From NCBI GenBank assembly GCA_036365455.1, contig JAWQUS010000007.1, positions 22,584,001 to 22,648,000 of the forward strand: 64,000 nucleotides of DNA, written 5' to 3'. Each line of letters begins with the position of its first letter. The first letter of the stretch is position 1. The notes beneath the pieces were generated by a model, which saw only the letters and a program-made list of their open reading frames with translations, was not told where the DNA came from and made no database searches. This stretch comes from Macrosoma leucophasiata. Taxonomy: Eukaryota > Arthropoda > Insecta > Lepidoptera > Hedylidae. A program made the translations under genes and the position numbers. Positions 9,966 to 21,537 of this stretch are shown here, one piece after another.

Positions 9966-11230
9966 CCCCGACTTTAGTCGACTTGGCACCTCTGGAGAGA
10001 CTGTAGCACAGCCCAAATCTCGACCGAATCGAAGGCTTTCTCATAGTCCACAAACGCTAGACATAGGGGCTGGTTATACTCTTCTGTCTTCTGTATAACC
10101 TGCCGCAGCGCGTGTATGTGGTCTATGGTGCTAAAACCTTTTCGGAACCCGGCTTGTTCGGGAGGCTGGAAGTCGTCGAGTCTGCACTCTTGAAAACAGC
10201 TTATAGACGTGACTTAGAAGTGCGATGGGCCTATAATTTTTAAGAAGGGTATTGTCGTCCTTCTTAAAGAACAGTACCACTACACTTCTGTGCCACGCCT
10301 GTGGCGTTCTGCCCTCGGATATGACGGAATTAAACATCGACTGAAGAGCTTCTAATACTGGCCTTCTGCCCGCTTTCAGGAGATCAGCAGTGATTCCGTC
10401 ATCACCCGGCGCCTCTTGTTTTTGAGCTGTTTGAGAGCCGTACTAATCTCGTCTAGACTGACGTCCGGGATATCTTCGGTGTAGTGTCGGGTCAGTCCGG
10501 CTCTAGGATCTACTGCCGGACTGTTAAAAGGTGGTCGCACTGTCTTGTATAACTGTCCGTAAAACCGTTCGATCTCTTCTGCAAGCTCAGGTTTCGACGA
10601 TACGATTCTGTTGTCCTCTGTCTTCAGCTTAGTGAGACGGCTTTGCCCTAAGGACAGATCTTTGGCGAACACTTTAGAGCCCTTGTGCCGCTCTATGGCT
10701 GCTTTAATACTATCAGTATTAAAGTGCCGAAGGTCGCGAGTCAATGACTTGGAGATCTGTCTGTTGAGCCGCCTGCACACTAAAGCATCTTCAGAGGTCT
10801 TCAGAACCATACCGCGCCTCTCTCCCATGAGCTTCAGAGTTGGGCTGGAGATCTTTTTGGTTTTATTCTTGGGGCGGGTCTTGAAATACTTAGACCCCGC
10901 TGTGCGGACAGTTTCCACGAACCTGTTATTGTAATCGTCCACATCTACGCACTCACTCAGGCATTCAAAGCGATTTTGTAGCTCGAGTTGAAAGCTCTCG
11001 GGGTTTTGGATTTGGGCAGGTGCTGGGCGGAGCGTAGACTTCATTAGTCGGGATCTTTCGATCCGTACGTTGTATGTTGCCAGGGCCAGTTGTCGTCGGG
11101 TGTAGTACCCTGGCATCTCCCGGTGATTCTTAGCACCCCCTGCCCCGCCGTTACCATGACCGGTACCACCATGGTCAGGAATAGCGGAGCAACCGGGGAC
11201 TAGGGGCCGTTGTGTTTTGTTGTGAAGCAT
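9966..11230 (-). mobile_element. RTE-clade LINE, internally deleted and truncated
   Basis: Minus strand. From 11230 it reads MLHNKTQRPLVPG, a Gly-rich stretch, YYTRRQLALATYN, the usual lead-in to the RTE endonuclease. At about 11068 it jumps to VRIERSRLMKSTLRP, which belongs after the endonuclease, so about 200 residues are gone. It continues with the linker (GLTRHYTEDIPDVSLDEI), shifts frame at about 10412, reads NYRPIALLSHVYKLFSRV, shifts again near 10180, then GFRKGFSTIDHIHALRQVIQ and the first catalytic block AFVDYEKAFDSVE, and stops after LQSLQRCQVD near 9966. The YADD box and the thumb are missing. Dead copy in the last intron of the RPUSD2-like gene. Confidence 0.8.
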
Positions 11231-11745
11231 TTGGGGTGATTTGCCATAATCGCTACGCTTGGCATGCGGGTTGGCGATCGCAGTGGCGGCAATTTTATCA
11301 CGGTACGCTGCTGCCCATCCCGAATACTCCTACCGCCATGGTTTGACCGCCATTGTTCGGTTAACTGACTGCACTAGAGGAAGAATTCCCTTCCAGTAGA
11401 AGATAATTCTTCCGCTAGCGGGCGATGGGGTCGTCACATCCCGACGCCTTGTCGAATAGGCAAAGGTAAAGAGTTCCATAAGCGAATGGCCTCCACCGTA
11501 TAGGAGTTGGACACAAAAGATGAATTATGAGAAGGAGTTTTTAGAAGGAGGTTTTCGGATGAGCAAAGGAAGCGAGGATGAGTGGCTTAGATAATGGAAC
11601 CGTTCTTTCAAGTAAGGAGGGGACTGTGGATGAAATAGCAGACAGTAAAGAAACGACAGAATACGTGTATTCCTGCGCAGACGGATTGGTAACCACTTGA
11701 GTTGTTCGCGAAATTCTGAAACATGGTCGTATTTGCGAAGACCAA
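11069..11745. repeat. tandem duplication, unit 1 (677 bp)
   Basis: Starts GTTGTATGTTGCCAGGGCCA and ends TTTGCGAAGACCAA. It is repeated next door at 11746-12424. By eye about five substitutions and one 2-bp difference (GAGTGGCTT versus GAGTCTGGCTT) separate the two. The unit joins the N-terminus of the RTE element, a 180-bp tail repeat and the C-terminus of another LINE. Confidence 0.9.
11222..11405 (-). repeat. LINE 3' tail repeat of the GCCATAATCGCTACGCTTGG family
   Basis: Shares GCCATAATCG(C/G)TACGCTTGG, GGCGATC(G/T)CAGTGGCGG, TTTGACCGCCATTGTTCGGT and the GAAGAATT end with 11899-12082, 60115-60262 and (plus) 63262-63450. Confidence 0.7.
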
Positions 11746-12424
11746 GTTGTATGTTGCCAGGGCCAGTTGTCGTCGGGTGTAGTACCCTGGCATCTCCCGG
11801 TGATTCTTAGCACCCCCTGCCCCGCCGTTACCATGACCGGTACCACCATGGTCAGGAATAGCGGAGCAACCGGGGACTAGGGGCCGTTGTGTTTTGTTGT
11901 GAAGCATTTGGGGTGATTTGCCATAATCGCTACGCTTGGCATGCGGGTTGGCGATCGCAGTGGCGGCAATTTTATCACGGTACGCTGCTGCCCATCCCGG
12001 ATACTCCTACCGCCATGGTTTGACCGCCATTGTTCGGTTGACTGACTGCACTAGAGGAAGAATTCCCTTCCAGTAGAAGATAATTCTTCCGCTAGCGGGC
12101 GATGGGGTCGTCACATCCCGACGTCTTGTCGAATAGGCAAAGATAAAGAGTTCCATAAGCGAATGGCCTCCACCGTATAGGAGTTGGACACAAAAGATGA
12201 ATTATGAGAAGGAGTTTTTAGAAGGAGGTTTTCGGATGAGCAAAGGAAGCGAGGATGAGTCTGGCTTAGATAATGGAACCGTTCTTTCAAGTAAGGAGGG
12301 GACTGTGGATGAAATAGCAGACAGTAAAGAAACGACAGAATACGTGTATTCCTGCGCAGACGGATTGGTAACCACTTGAGTTGTTCGCGAAATTCTGAAA
12401 CATGGTCGTATTTGCGAAGACCAA
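11746..12424. repeat. tandem duplication, unit 2 (679 bp)
   Basis: Second unit of the duplication that starts at 11069; at its right edge it runs on into the complete LINE C-terminus (to 12602), so this is probably the original and unit 1 the copy. Confidence 0.9.
11899..12082 (-). repeat. LINE 3' tail repeat, second copy in the duplication
   Basis: Same as 11222-11405, carried by the tandem duplication. Confidence 0.7.
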
Positions 12425-12602
12425 ATACGAACCGGATACAAAGACTTTGAAGGCGCTCAAGTTTGTTCAATTGCTCTTGCGTAAGATCAGGGTAACATAT
12501 GTCAGCATAATCTAATATAGGAAAGAGAAGTGATCGTGCTAGTGCAACTTTAGCAGGTAAAAAGTACTGTAATCTCCTTAACGACCCAACCGTAGCAAAC
12601 AT
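12111..12602 (-). pseudogene. LINE reverse transcriptase C-terminal fragment
   Basis: An open stretch of 163 codons on the minus strand that reads as the thumb and tail of a Jockey/CR1-like polymerase: SLLFPILDYADICYPDL, LERLQSLCIRFVFGLRKYDH, LKWLPIRLRRN, SFVSNSYTVEAIRLWNSL. A truncated duplicate lies at about 11405-11743 in the tandem duplication. The palm and endonuclease are missing. Confidence 0.75.
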
Positions 12603-12901
12603 CTTCCTACTTACCTGACTAAGTTACTTTCGCATTTATAATATTAAGTAGGGATTATTCGCTTCCACTTATTTGTTTTAGACGTTTCATAAGTGCTTGT
12701 CATCCTAAATAATTATAATAATAAATTTCTGATTCTGAAGTAGCAACTTTAAGCTCTAAAGAATGTTCATAATTACCAAATCTTATAGACTGCCTGCCAA
12801 AAACAGATGAAGAAAGATCAATTTATAGAACGAGAGTATCCTTTGACAGTTTTATCGAATACCTACTACCTTTTAGTTAAAAATAACTCTTTGCTATCCA
12901 G

Positions 12902-12976
12902 GGCCCCGGCTGGGAATATGAGACGGAGCTTCCACAGTGGGCGAGCGTCGACTGGGAAGAGCCAGACAACTCATAG
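12902..12976 (+). CDS. RPUSD2: RPUSD2-like gene, terminal exon
   Basis: Acceptor TTGCTATCCAG, then 24 codons in phase 0 and TAG. It reads GPGWEYETELPQWASVDWEE and ends PDNS. A Gly-Pro-Gly plus aromatic-Glu-Tyr run followed by P-x-W and D-W directly after the DLVM-x-LHA-x-x-YK exon is what RPUSD2-type proteins have at their extreme C-terminus. The intron before it is 3,957 bp and filled with transposons. AATAAA-like signals follow at about 13124 and 13358. Confidence 0.85.
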   Translation, partial: GPGWEYETELPQWASVDWEEPDNS

Positions 12977-13242
12977 TTACAAGAAATAACACCATTGCGG
13001 CGGCGCCTCGCGACATCCCTATACATCTCAAACAGACCGGTCAAATGAACGTTTGTAAGACTATAAATTGTATAGTTTTAGATGAAAAAGCAAATCTTAA
13101 TGATAGACCTAGGACTGATCGTAATAAATACGTTTTTAATGGATTGTTCAATGATGGAAATGGCGATTTTGTAATGATAGATATAATTAATGATAGGAAT
13201 AAGGTACACAATTCAATATTACGATTGTAATGATATCACATT

Positions 13243-13347
13243 ATGAATGTTGTTGGTAAAAATATTGAGCGAGGCGCTGAAGGGTTTGAGGCCCAAAAAA
13301 CCCAAAATGAAACTAATCACTTGGCTGTTAAATCTTACAGTGCTGAG
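13243..13347 (+). CDS. possible first coding exon of an unknown gene, or 3' UTR
   Basis: ATG followed by 35 codons in one frame ending GCTGAG|GTAAGT, a consensus splice donor in phase 0. It starts MNVVGKNIERGAEGFEAQ and ends LAVKSYSAE. Upstream the same frame is open from 12937 but for a TAA-TGA pair at 13228. No downstream exon was found and the protein is not recognised. It could equally be 3' UTR of the RPUSD2-like gene. Confidence 0.25.
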
Positions 13348-13382
13348 GTAAGTTTTATAAATAAAAATTAGGTGTTAAGGTT

Positions 13383-16300
13383 AGTATATATACGTATTGC
13401 ATTGATTGCACTTTTGATATTTTTATTTTCCTTTTTTTTGCATTGCCCATCAGTTTTGCTGACAGAATGAATGATTCTTTATTTTAAGTACAGGATACTG
13501 GTGGGAATGTTTTAAATATTACTTTTTTTTCTAAATTTTTTAGTTTTTTGTAGCACATGATTGGGTTTCTATTTAATTTTGAGTAGCGTGTATTTTTTCT
13601 TAGATTTGTAATTTTAACAATTTTTCAGTTCCTATCGGCCTAGAATGTTTCGTGACGCTTCGTAGTTTAGCGTTAAGTATGTAATGATTTTGTAAAATAT
13701 ATCAGTACCATTAAAATAGATATATCGCTTTAACAAGGCAGGGTTTGATCCACAATCATAAATAAATATTAAAAAAAAAGATCATTTTTAAACAGTTTAA
13801 ATGAGATAGCTCTTCTATTTGCTAATTTAAATAAATATTGGAACGAAGTTTAACTGCATAAAGTCATCGCAATCGTTGTCAGATTTTAAGACTATCAAAT
13901 TCAATGGCTTTTTAACACCATAATGTAGACCTAAATTAAATTACATATGGACCCATGTCCAGGATATTTCAGTAAAGAAAAAGGGACCTTATTAGATAAA
14001 GCATTAAAATATTATAATCCCACTCATGAACATAAGCAAAAAAAAAATAAGCAGATCCTAAATTGATTTTATACAAACGATTATTTTTATTATAATTATC
14101 GAAAATTGTGACGATTGCGAGACAATACTGAATCAGTCGAAAAAACACAACGGTCCTCACACGCATAATACATGACAATTTGACAATATTGTCTGAAATT
14201 GACATATTAATAAGCTCGTTAAATCATGACAATAGTCATAATCGTTTTTTGATCTCTTTTACTTTGTTACGTTTACAAGAGGACCTTAGTCATTCTATTT
14301 CTATTTAAAAATATCGGACCACTGCTATATTTTGGTAATATCTTGGAATTAAAATAGGACCACGGTTTTAATATTATAGAAAAGCTATCTCTGAATAAAA
14401 TCGCGTATGCATAGGTATCTTACGGGACAAATGTCGCGTTTTTAGGCGATGTTTTAGCCTCATCGTCGCATTGGCTTCCATAGTCTTTGAGTAGTGATAT
14501 TTTTAATGTATTTTAGTGGTTCTTGAGATTTTTGTACTTTACATACAATTGATCGACATTGATGTTCAAAATGGTTGCACTGAATACAATTGAAGTTCTA
14601 AATGGAATACATCTATAACTAAATTTATATTGTTCTGAAAAAATGTATTTTGTTACTTACATTTAAATACTTAGGAGTGTTAAAATCATTTTAAAATTAT
14701 TTTGAGAAAAATGGAACTCTTAAAATTGTTCACACAACCATTTTAAATATTGAAGATCGTCGCTAGAGTATTAGGCTCTTAATCACTCGTCTCTTTTTTC
14801 GTTATTGTTCACACTTTCTCTCACATCATTCGGGCCAATTTGGGATATGCATTTATGGTGTTTCATTTTGACTTCGATTCTATTTTCAAAAGACAATTTT
14901 ATTAACACCAAAGTACGGCAGGCTTTACATTTGTTGTGTCATTTTGGCATTACTACACTCTTGATAATATTTACCAATCTTGTACTTGTTTTTTTTTTTT
15001 GCAATAGCCTTTAGAAAATAAATGTATTTTTTTCCTTCTCAGCAGCAAAATTTTTTGTAAACTTTAAAACAAAACCACCATGTGACAACACGTGTTATCC
15101 TAGCCTTATAGATTTTCCTCCAAAGACAATAAGTTTTATGTAATGTCAAGGTCATGGGTTCGCAGTCGGAAGCAGCAGATGAAAGACATGGATAAGATTT
15201 TTGTTTGTTATTTCATTGATAAGTTTGTATGTTTAGTTAATATCTGTACCCCGAGTTGCGAAATACATCTAAAGGTTGCATCGTCCGATTATAAAAAAAA
15301 ATTGTTTCAAAATTATTCATTACTTGAATGAAGTCAGATATTTTACTTAAAAAAATATTTCAATTTTGTTTATTTATTTATTTGAAAACGGTATATATCG
15401 GCTGCATTTACAGCCTCGAATGCAGCTATTTTCTCAGTTTTTATGTCTTATGCAGATGAGCCTATTGACATTAACCTACTACTGACATTACATCTCTAAC
15501 ATTCTTGTCACGTAAAGCGAAGCCGTCAGCGAAAAAGATTTTTATTATTAGGGGTGTAATATAATAGGTATTATTATATTATACCCCTATCTATATTATA
15601 CCTCTATACTAATCTCATCCCCTCTCAAAATCTTATAAATTTATGCGAAACTGATCAAATAAGAACATTTAGTCAGTACAAATCATACGTTATTTTAGCA
15701 TCTAAATCGGACTATGTACACCTGGCTTAATGCAACTGTCGCTTTTACGTTACAGTTTCATATAATGAACATAGTATTCACAAACGTAAATACAATGGGG
15801 ATTCATTGGGATTGTTTCTTTACGAGCGTTACAATTGTATCAATTTTTCTTTTAGAATTAGTGAGTATTATAATAAAAGACATCTTGTGACTCTAATGAA
15901 AAAAAAAAATATTTTCACGAGCTTTCATAAATTAGTTCTATGGAAATTATATATTTTTCTTACTTCTATTGTAGTCTTAGTGTGTGTAATTAATATGTAT
16001 ATATTATTTGTTTTATGTATCCCGCATACGATTGAAGTGAGCGTTTACTATGAAAAAAAAATAAAAATCTTTATAAAAACAATAGGAAAGAAAATCTAAA
16101 CAATCAATAAGCGATCTTTATGGTAATAGAATGTTTTCAGAAAAAAAAATACGCCCAGTATAAATTACAAGTTTTGCAAAAACCTTTTTTTTTGCAATTT
16201 TTTTTAGTTTTCACAATTACAAATGCGAGTGAAGATAGTAGAAATTAAAATTAAAAGTTTCGTACTTATGTAATTTATTTCACTCAAAATCATTAACGAC

Positions 16301-17780
16301 AAGTCTATATAAGGTATGATATAACCGTGAGTTTGCATTGGTGAAACATTCACAGAGAAACATGTTAAAATGATAGATTGACAGCAGTGCGAACTGCGAA
16401 CGCTAGCACCAACAAGACATTCATCGCAATACATACTTTATGCGACGAGTTGCGAAACATCATCATGTTTAATATTTTTAGTGCAAACTAGGGGTAAGGT
16501 TATTGATTGGCCGCATTGGCCTCCACTACAGCTACAACTAATAATATCTAATAAGGCGTTCACAATCAAATACAGAATCGAACATTACAGAACCTTATTT
16601 TTATTTCATTTGAAATCAATTCCATCTATTCTATCGCTTTGTAACTTTAATGATTTAGATGTACATTAAATACGAGACTATTGTAACTTGGCTATGAGGC
16701 CAAGAGTATATCAAATTTTCATAGGACATATTTCTTTAAAATTTTTCGTATATGACAATTATAGGAAATAGGTTTTAGAACAACGGGATACAATCTGTTG
16801 ATACATTTACTTTTATTAACATATTTTCAATTACGTATCAATTTAATCATGTAAGTATGTGTGCCCAAGCCCTTAAAGGGTGCTTTTAATTTTCAAAGTA
16901 AATGAACACTCCAATCGTTTAGTTACACTGTATATATGCTGTTATCTTGCCTGTAGTTACAGTTTTGGTCGCGATATAATGTTATTCGGGGAACAAATCG
17001 TAAGTAATCATGGATAAGTAAATTAATGGACGGGCTTGGTATAAATGAAAATGACGTATATGCTTTTGTTAGACAGAGGTACGACCGTGTGTTTGTGTAT
17101 TTTATATTGAAGTCTTTCTATGTAGTGGAACAAATTTCAGTAAAGATAAATTTCCAAATGCACTCCTCTATGCGATGATATGGAACGGCATTCGGACTGC
17201 ATATTCCGTAACATTGACAAAGTCTGAATCTTAAAAGTCTCACGAAATAGAATTTTGTACTTATGCGCTTCACAACAGGAGACCTTTTTGACACTTTCCT
17301 AGAATCATAGTACGTACCTATAGAGTTCGACATATTATTACGCTTTCTCAGGCGCACGGTACAGTTATTATATCTCAGTTTTTATTGATTTATTTTTTGT
17401 TAACAGAACGTCGTAAAGCATAATATCTTTTTCTCAATCACCCTCATAGAAAGACTTCAAGTTATATTTTTAGACTATGTTATTTTTTGACAATTACGCA
17501 TCTATATGCTGTTGGAGTCCTTGTACATGATTGGCACGGTCGTATCGATAAAAAAAAACAATAAGTTTCTTTCTAAAATGATCCCTGCAGCGTGTGCAAA
17601 TAAGGTTAAATAATCTGTGGCATATCACCTAATCCTGGAACTTGTTAGATGAATCGAAATCGGACGAGATTCAAAAATATTGTTGTATTTTTATATAGTG
17701 TGTAAGTCGTTCTATGTAATAGAGTTATGCGAAATCGGCTGGCTTTATCTGTGAAACTGCCCCAATTTTATTTAGACTGG
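13383..17780. other. long AT-rich stretch without a recognised gene
   Basis: About 4.4 kb with no credible exon, RNA gene or complete transposon. Open frames are short and AT-driven. A small palindromic AT segment lies at 15549-15592. The low density of repeats contrasts with the rest of the window and could reflect an intron or intergenic region. Confidence 0.4.
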
Positions 17781-17987
17781 TTTTCGTCTCACGCTGATCG
17801 TCGGCGCTGGCTGGTCAGCTGCATTAAAAAGGAATCAGCTCTAATCATAATAAATGAAGTAAATGGATAGTGCTGATGACGAATTCGCTGAGATGTCAGT
17901 TTTGTACGGAAATGTTTCGTCGAAATACATATTCATCACTCAGCGCCTAGGAACAATATCAGCTCTGACAGTCAGCGTGACAAAAAA
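17781..17987. repeat. candidate MITE with TCACGCTGA ends
   Basis: Left end TTTTCGTCTCACGCTGATCG; right end, reversed, TTTTTTGTCACGCTGACTGT. About 207 bp with a non-coding interior. Only one copy in the window. Confidence 0.45.
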
Positions 17988-19124
17988 ATCAGTGCGATGA
18001 GTGCTGTCAATGGGATTTTTGCATATGGCCAGCTTATTCCGTGTAGTCGTGTGTATTGTATCGATTGTACGCGACTGAGTTTACTTACTGCGAATATCGT
18101 AAACTGTACAAAATGTTAAAAGTTACAAAATTGATAAAACATGTTCAGTATGTTTACATTTATTAAAAATCTTCGGTGTGCGATGTTCGTGGTGAGCGAT
18201 CTATATATTTCAGTTGTAATCCTTGTTGACAGAGCCTATTTTGTGGCTTTGAAAATGTGACATTGTCACCAGCTGATTATCTTTTATTCAGCATTGACTT
18301 TGTTTAGCTTCTTCCAACGTTATAGCTCTTGGTTTCTTCATTTATTTATAAGAGTTTCATGTGCCTTCTCAAAATAAATGAAAAAAAGTTAAAGATAATG
18401 TAAAAGTATGTTTCTCATTACAGTTATTTGTAATTGTTACACGGTAAAAAGTTAAAAGTAGGAATGGGCACTGACGAGTTTTGTCAACTGTTAACTGTGA
18501 TTAGGTGAAGCAGAAGAAAATTTTGTTTTATTTTTTATATAAAAAAAATAAAGAAACACTGACGCATTATAAAAGACAAAAAAAAACTGTTTTGACACTT
18601 TTTGTAAAATAGAAATGTATTTTTAAAAACATCGAATTCTTCACAAATATTTCAAAATATATCCAACACAAAAATTTCTGAAAATTCCATACGTATTATA
18701 ACAATGTGCCTCCGGTAGCGGGATTTTTATATTTTCAAAAAATACTTTTTGATGCTTCCTCTAGTCACAATAAAAACACGTTTTAGGCACAACTTCGCGT
18801 ATAAAACATAGTAACTATACTTTGCATTATTTACGACGTTATTTTTAATGATTGTTCGTTTACTTGTTTATCATTACCGAATATTGGTGCCATAATGGCG
18901 TATTACGTACAGTTTTAATGATATTTATCATTAATTTGAACGAAAAATGAAAGACATTTTTGTTATGTTATATAAGTATTTCGTAATTAAGAGGTATAAT
19001 AGCGTTTCCTTCTTTAGATTCGTGTTATAATAATTCATGTTTCCACTTAAATTTAAATTAGAATAAAATTCATCATTAACATATTTTGTTTCATTGCAAA
19101 TGTTTTTTACAGATTATTTTTAAT
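17988..19124. other. no gene seen
   Basis: AT-rich sequence without recognisable frames or repeats. Confidence 0.4.
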
Positions 19125-19409
19125 TAATAAAAGTGGCAAACAAGCGTGCAGTTCACATTGATTAAGTGATGACTGCAGCCTGTAGACACCCACACAATGA
19201 CCAGAGGTCAAAATGCAGATGCGCTGCCAGCTGCCACTCCTGAGGCATTAGGTGTTATGCCTCTGTGCCGGAAATCACAGAGCCGTACAAAACCACCTGA
19301 CCGGAACACGATAGTGCTGAACACTACCATTTAGCGACAAGTATATTAGGTAATACGGTGGTGCCTACGCCCGCGAGCTCCGTCACTGTAGCTCTACGAC
19401 CAGTCAGTA
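19125..19409 (-). repeat. 270-bp SINE-like repeat (copy 4)
   Basis: Nearly complete minus-strand copy from AAAAGTGGCAAACAAGC to CGACCAGTCAGTA, with an extra GCTGCCA duplication in the middle. Confidence 0.8.
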
Positions 19410-19428
19410 TTTGTGTAGTGTAGTTTTT

Positions 19429-19521
19429 TACTGGTGGTAGAGTTCCAGTGTAAGATTTCGGGGACGTAGGTAGTGGTAGTGTTTAGCACTATCGTGTTCC
19501 GGTTAGATAGTCATTTATGGC
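19429..19521 (+). repeat. 270-bp SINE-like repeat (copy 5, 5' part only)
   Basis: Starts TACTGGTGGTAGAGTTCCAG 20 bp from the head of copy 4, in opposite orientation (head to head); ends after TGTTCCGGTTAG. Confidence 0.65.
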
Positions 19522-19544
19522 CCTACTAGGCCACAGTACTCAAC

Positions 19545-19775
19545 AATTAATATTGCACATCAAGCCTGCGAAAGAGACGATCGGCTCGTTTCGACTTCGT
19601 AGAGCGTTATCTCTGTTGCGCGCTGCATACATAAGCTCTGAATAGTGCGATAATTTGATCTAGATTTGATCAAAATGGTTGACCAACGTGACATAGGTAG
19701 AATGCGAAAGAGACAACGCTCTACAGAGCCGAAAATAGCCGAATTCTTTTTTGTAAGGTCGATGTGTAATATTTA
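19545..19775. repeat. MITE with ATTGCACATCGAGC ends (copy A)
   Basis: Left end TTAATATTGCACATCAAGCC; right end, reversed, AATATTACACATCGACCTT. Interior CGAAAGAGACGATCGGCTCG and GAGCGTTATCTCTGTTGC. Copy B at 63626-63878 has the same order. Confidence 0.65.
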
Positions 19776-19797
19776 TTGTAGGGACGGTACATCGCTT

Positions 19798-19942
19798 AGC
19801 CTGGGTTGCACCACGATATTTGTTAATGTTACTGTAACATTTTATATCCGTCTCTAACTTTAACAGATTTCTTTAAGTTAGAGCAGGATGTGAGATGTTA
19901 CACTGACTTAAAATTTAACTAACATCTTGGTGTAACCAAGGC
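19798..19942. repeat. MITE with CTTGGGTTGCACCA ends (copy A)
   Basis: Left end GCCTGGGTTGCACCACGATA; right end, reversed, GCCTTGGTTACACCAAGATG; the middle contains a second palindromic layer around TCTAACTTTAACAG. Related copy at 39131-39285. Confidence 0.65.
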
Positions 19943-19978
19943 TTAGAGTTGGTTTGTAGGACACGCATTCAAAATTTC

Positions 19979-20275
19979 TACTGGTGGTAGAGCTCCAGTG
20001 ACGGAGCTCGCGGGCGTAGGCACCACCGCATTACCTGATTTACTTGCCGCTAAATGGTAGTGTTCAGCACTATCGTGTTCCGGTCAGGTGGTAATGTACG
20101 GCCCTGTAATTTCCGGCACAGAGGCATAACACCTTAGGCCTCAGGAGTGGTAACGCATTTGCATTTTGACCTTAGTCTTTGTGTGGGTGTCTATAGGCTG
20201 CAGTCATCACTTAACATCAATGTGAACTGCATGCTTGTTTGCCACTTTAATTACATTAAAAAAAAAAAAAATGCT
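19979..20275 (+). repeat. 270-bp SINE-like repeat (copy 6)
   Basis: Complete, close to consensus, with an A13 tail after TTTGCCACTTTAATTACATT. Confidence 0.85.
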
Positions 20276-20989
20276 ACTTTGTGTGAGTGACGATACCTCG
20301 AAGATTCATATTTTGCCTGCATAAACATACTCAATGTTTCTAGTGTAGTGAAGGATTATTAACGTCGAGCAGGATTTTATGGAATAATAATCGCACTTTC
20401 ACTAGTATTCTTCTATAATTTCGGCAGCGTTACAGTCTCGTACAATAATATTAATTTTGTGTGTCAAAAATCATTCCTACCGTCTTATATATCATTTCGA
20501 AATATATCAAATCACATTAAAAAATCATATTAAATGTAATAATCATATTATTAGGTTTGATCTAAACTAATATTCTATTTATTTATTATAATTATTATGA
20601 AGAACATTCAAAAAATTCTTTAAAAAAAATCTCAAAATTCATTTAATCACTTGGAAATAATAGAATTTGCTTGTGATAGGTCAAATTACAAATATAAAAT
20701 TAAAGCGAATAACAACTGATACGTCGATTAATATGTCAAAGTAAACAAAATAAAATATATAATAGTCCAAAAATACTTAATGATAAAAATAAGTATCAAC
20801 AGAATGTTCCATACTTTCTTTTATAAACGGCAAGATAAGACTAAACAAAAAAATATGGGACATTCTTTGTCATTCACTGGCAGAGTTCCAAAGCCCACAT
20901 TACTGAGAAAAAACCTGCCAAAACAAAACTCAGTAGGGTCTTTTCAAAATATGTTCCTTAAAACTATTTTCACAATATGACACTTATAA
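20276..20989. other. no gene seen
   Basis: AT-rich. The last part may be the 3' untranslated region of the LINE fragment that follows on the minus strand. Confidence 0.4.
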
Positions 20990-21390
20990 CTATGTTTTAC
21001 AATATCAAGTACAATGCACATTCATTTCACAAAATTATTGTTTAGTCTTGTGGAGCTAGACCAGCATTTGTCCAGGCATCTCTATCCTTTAGATAGTCAT
21101 CGAGTCTATAGTACGCATTTTTACATAGTGTGCGTTTAATACATGACTTGAATTTATTATCTGTAAGTTCAAGAATTAAAACTGTATACAACATGTTAAG
21201 AAACATTTATGTGTTTTCGATGGGCGAAAACTTGGAACTACTAATTTATTTTTATTTCTGGTATTATAAGTATGTATGTCATTAATTTTCTTAAATAAGT
21301 GCATGTTTTTCCTAGCATACAATATATTTTCATAAATATATTGGCAAGGGACCGTCATTATATTTATTTACTTGAATAATTCTTTCAAGG
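20990..21390 (-). pseudogene. LINE reverse transcriptase C-terminal fragment
   Basis: Minus strand. From about 21358 it reads VPCQYIYENILYARKN, HLFKKINDIHTYNTRNKNKL, then after a disruption LTDNKFKSCIKRTLCKNAYY and DYLKDRDAWTNAGL with a stop near 21043. The YxYE...HLF...HxYNTRN order is typical of CR1-like LINE tails. The Dong-like element is inserted beside it. Confidence 0.65.
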
Positions 21391-21391
21391 A

Positions 21392-21413
21392 GTAATAATA
21401 ATAATAATAATAA
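21392..21413 (+). repeat. TAA repeat at the 5' side of the Dong-like LINE
   Basis: About seven TAA units immediately before the first base of the LINE. TAA repeats are the known target of Dong elements. Confidence 0.85.
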
Positions 21414-21537
21414 CCCCCCCATGGGACCACCTTGTCGTGGTGGGGGGGCTTACGGGGAGGATCACCAAAGCAACGGAACAGAAATAGCGATAACATCTTA
21501 ACAACCTTCCCAAACTAACGGTCCCAAACCAAATCCT

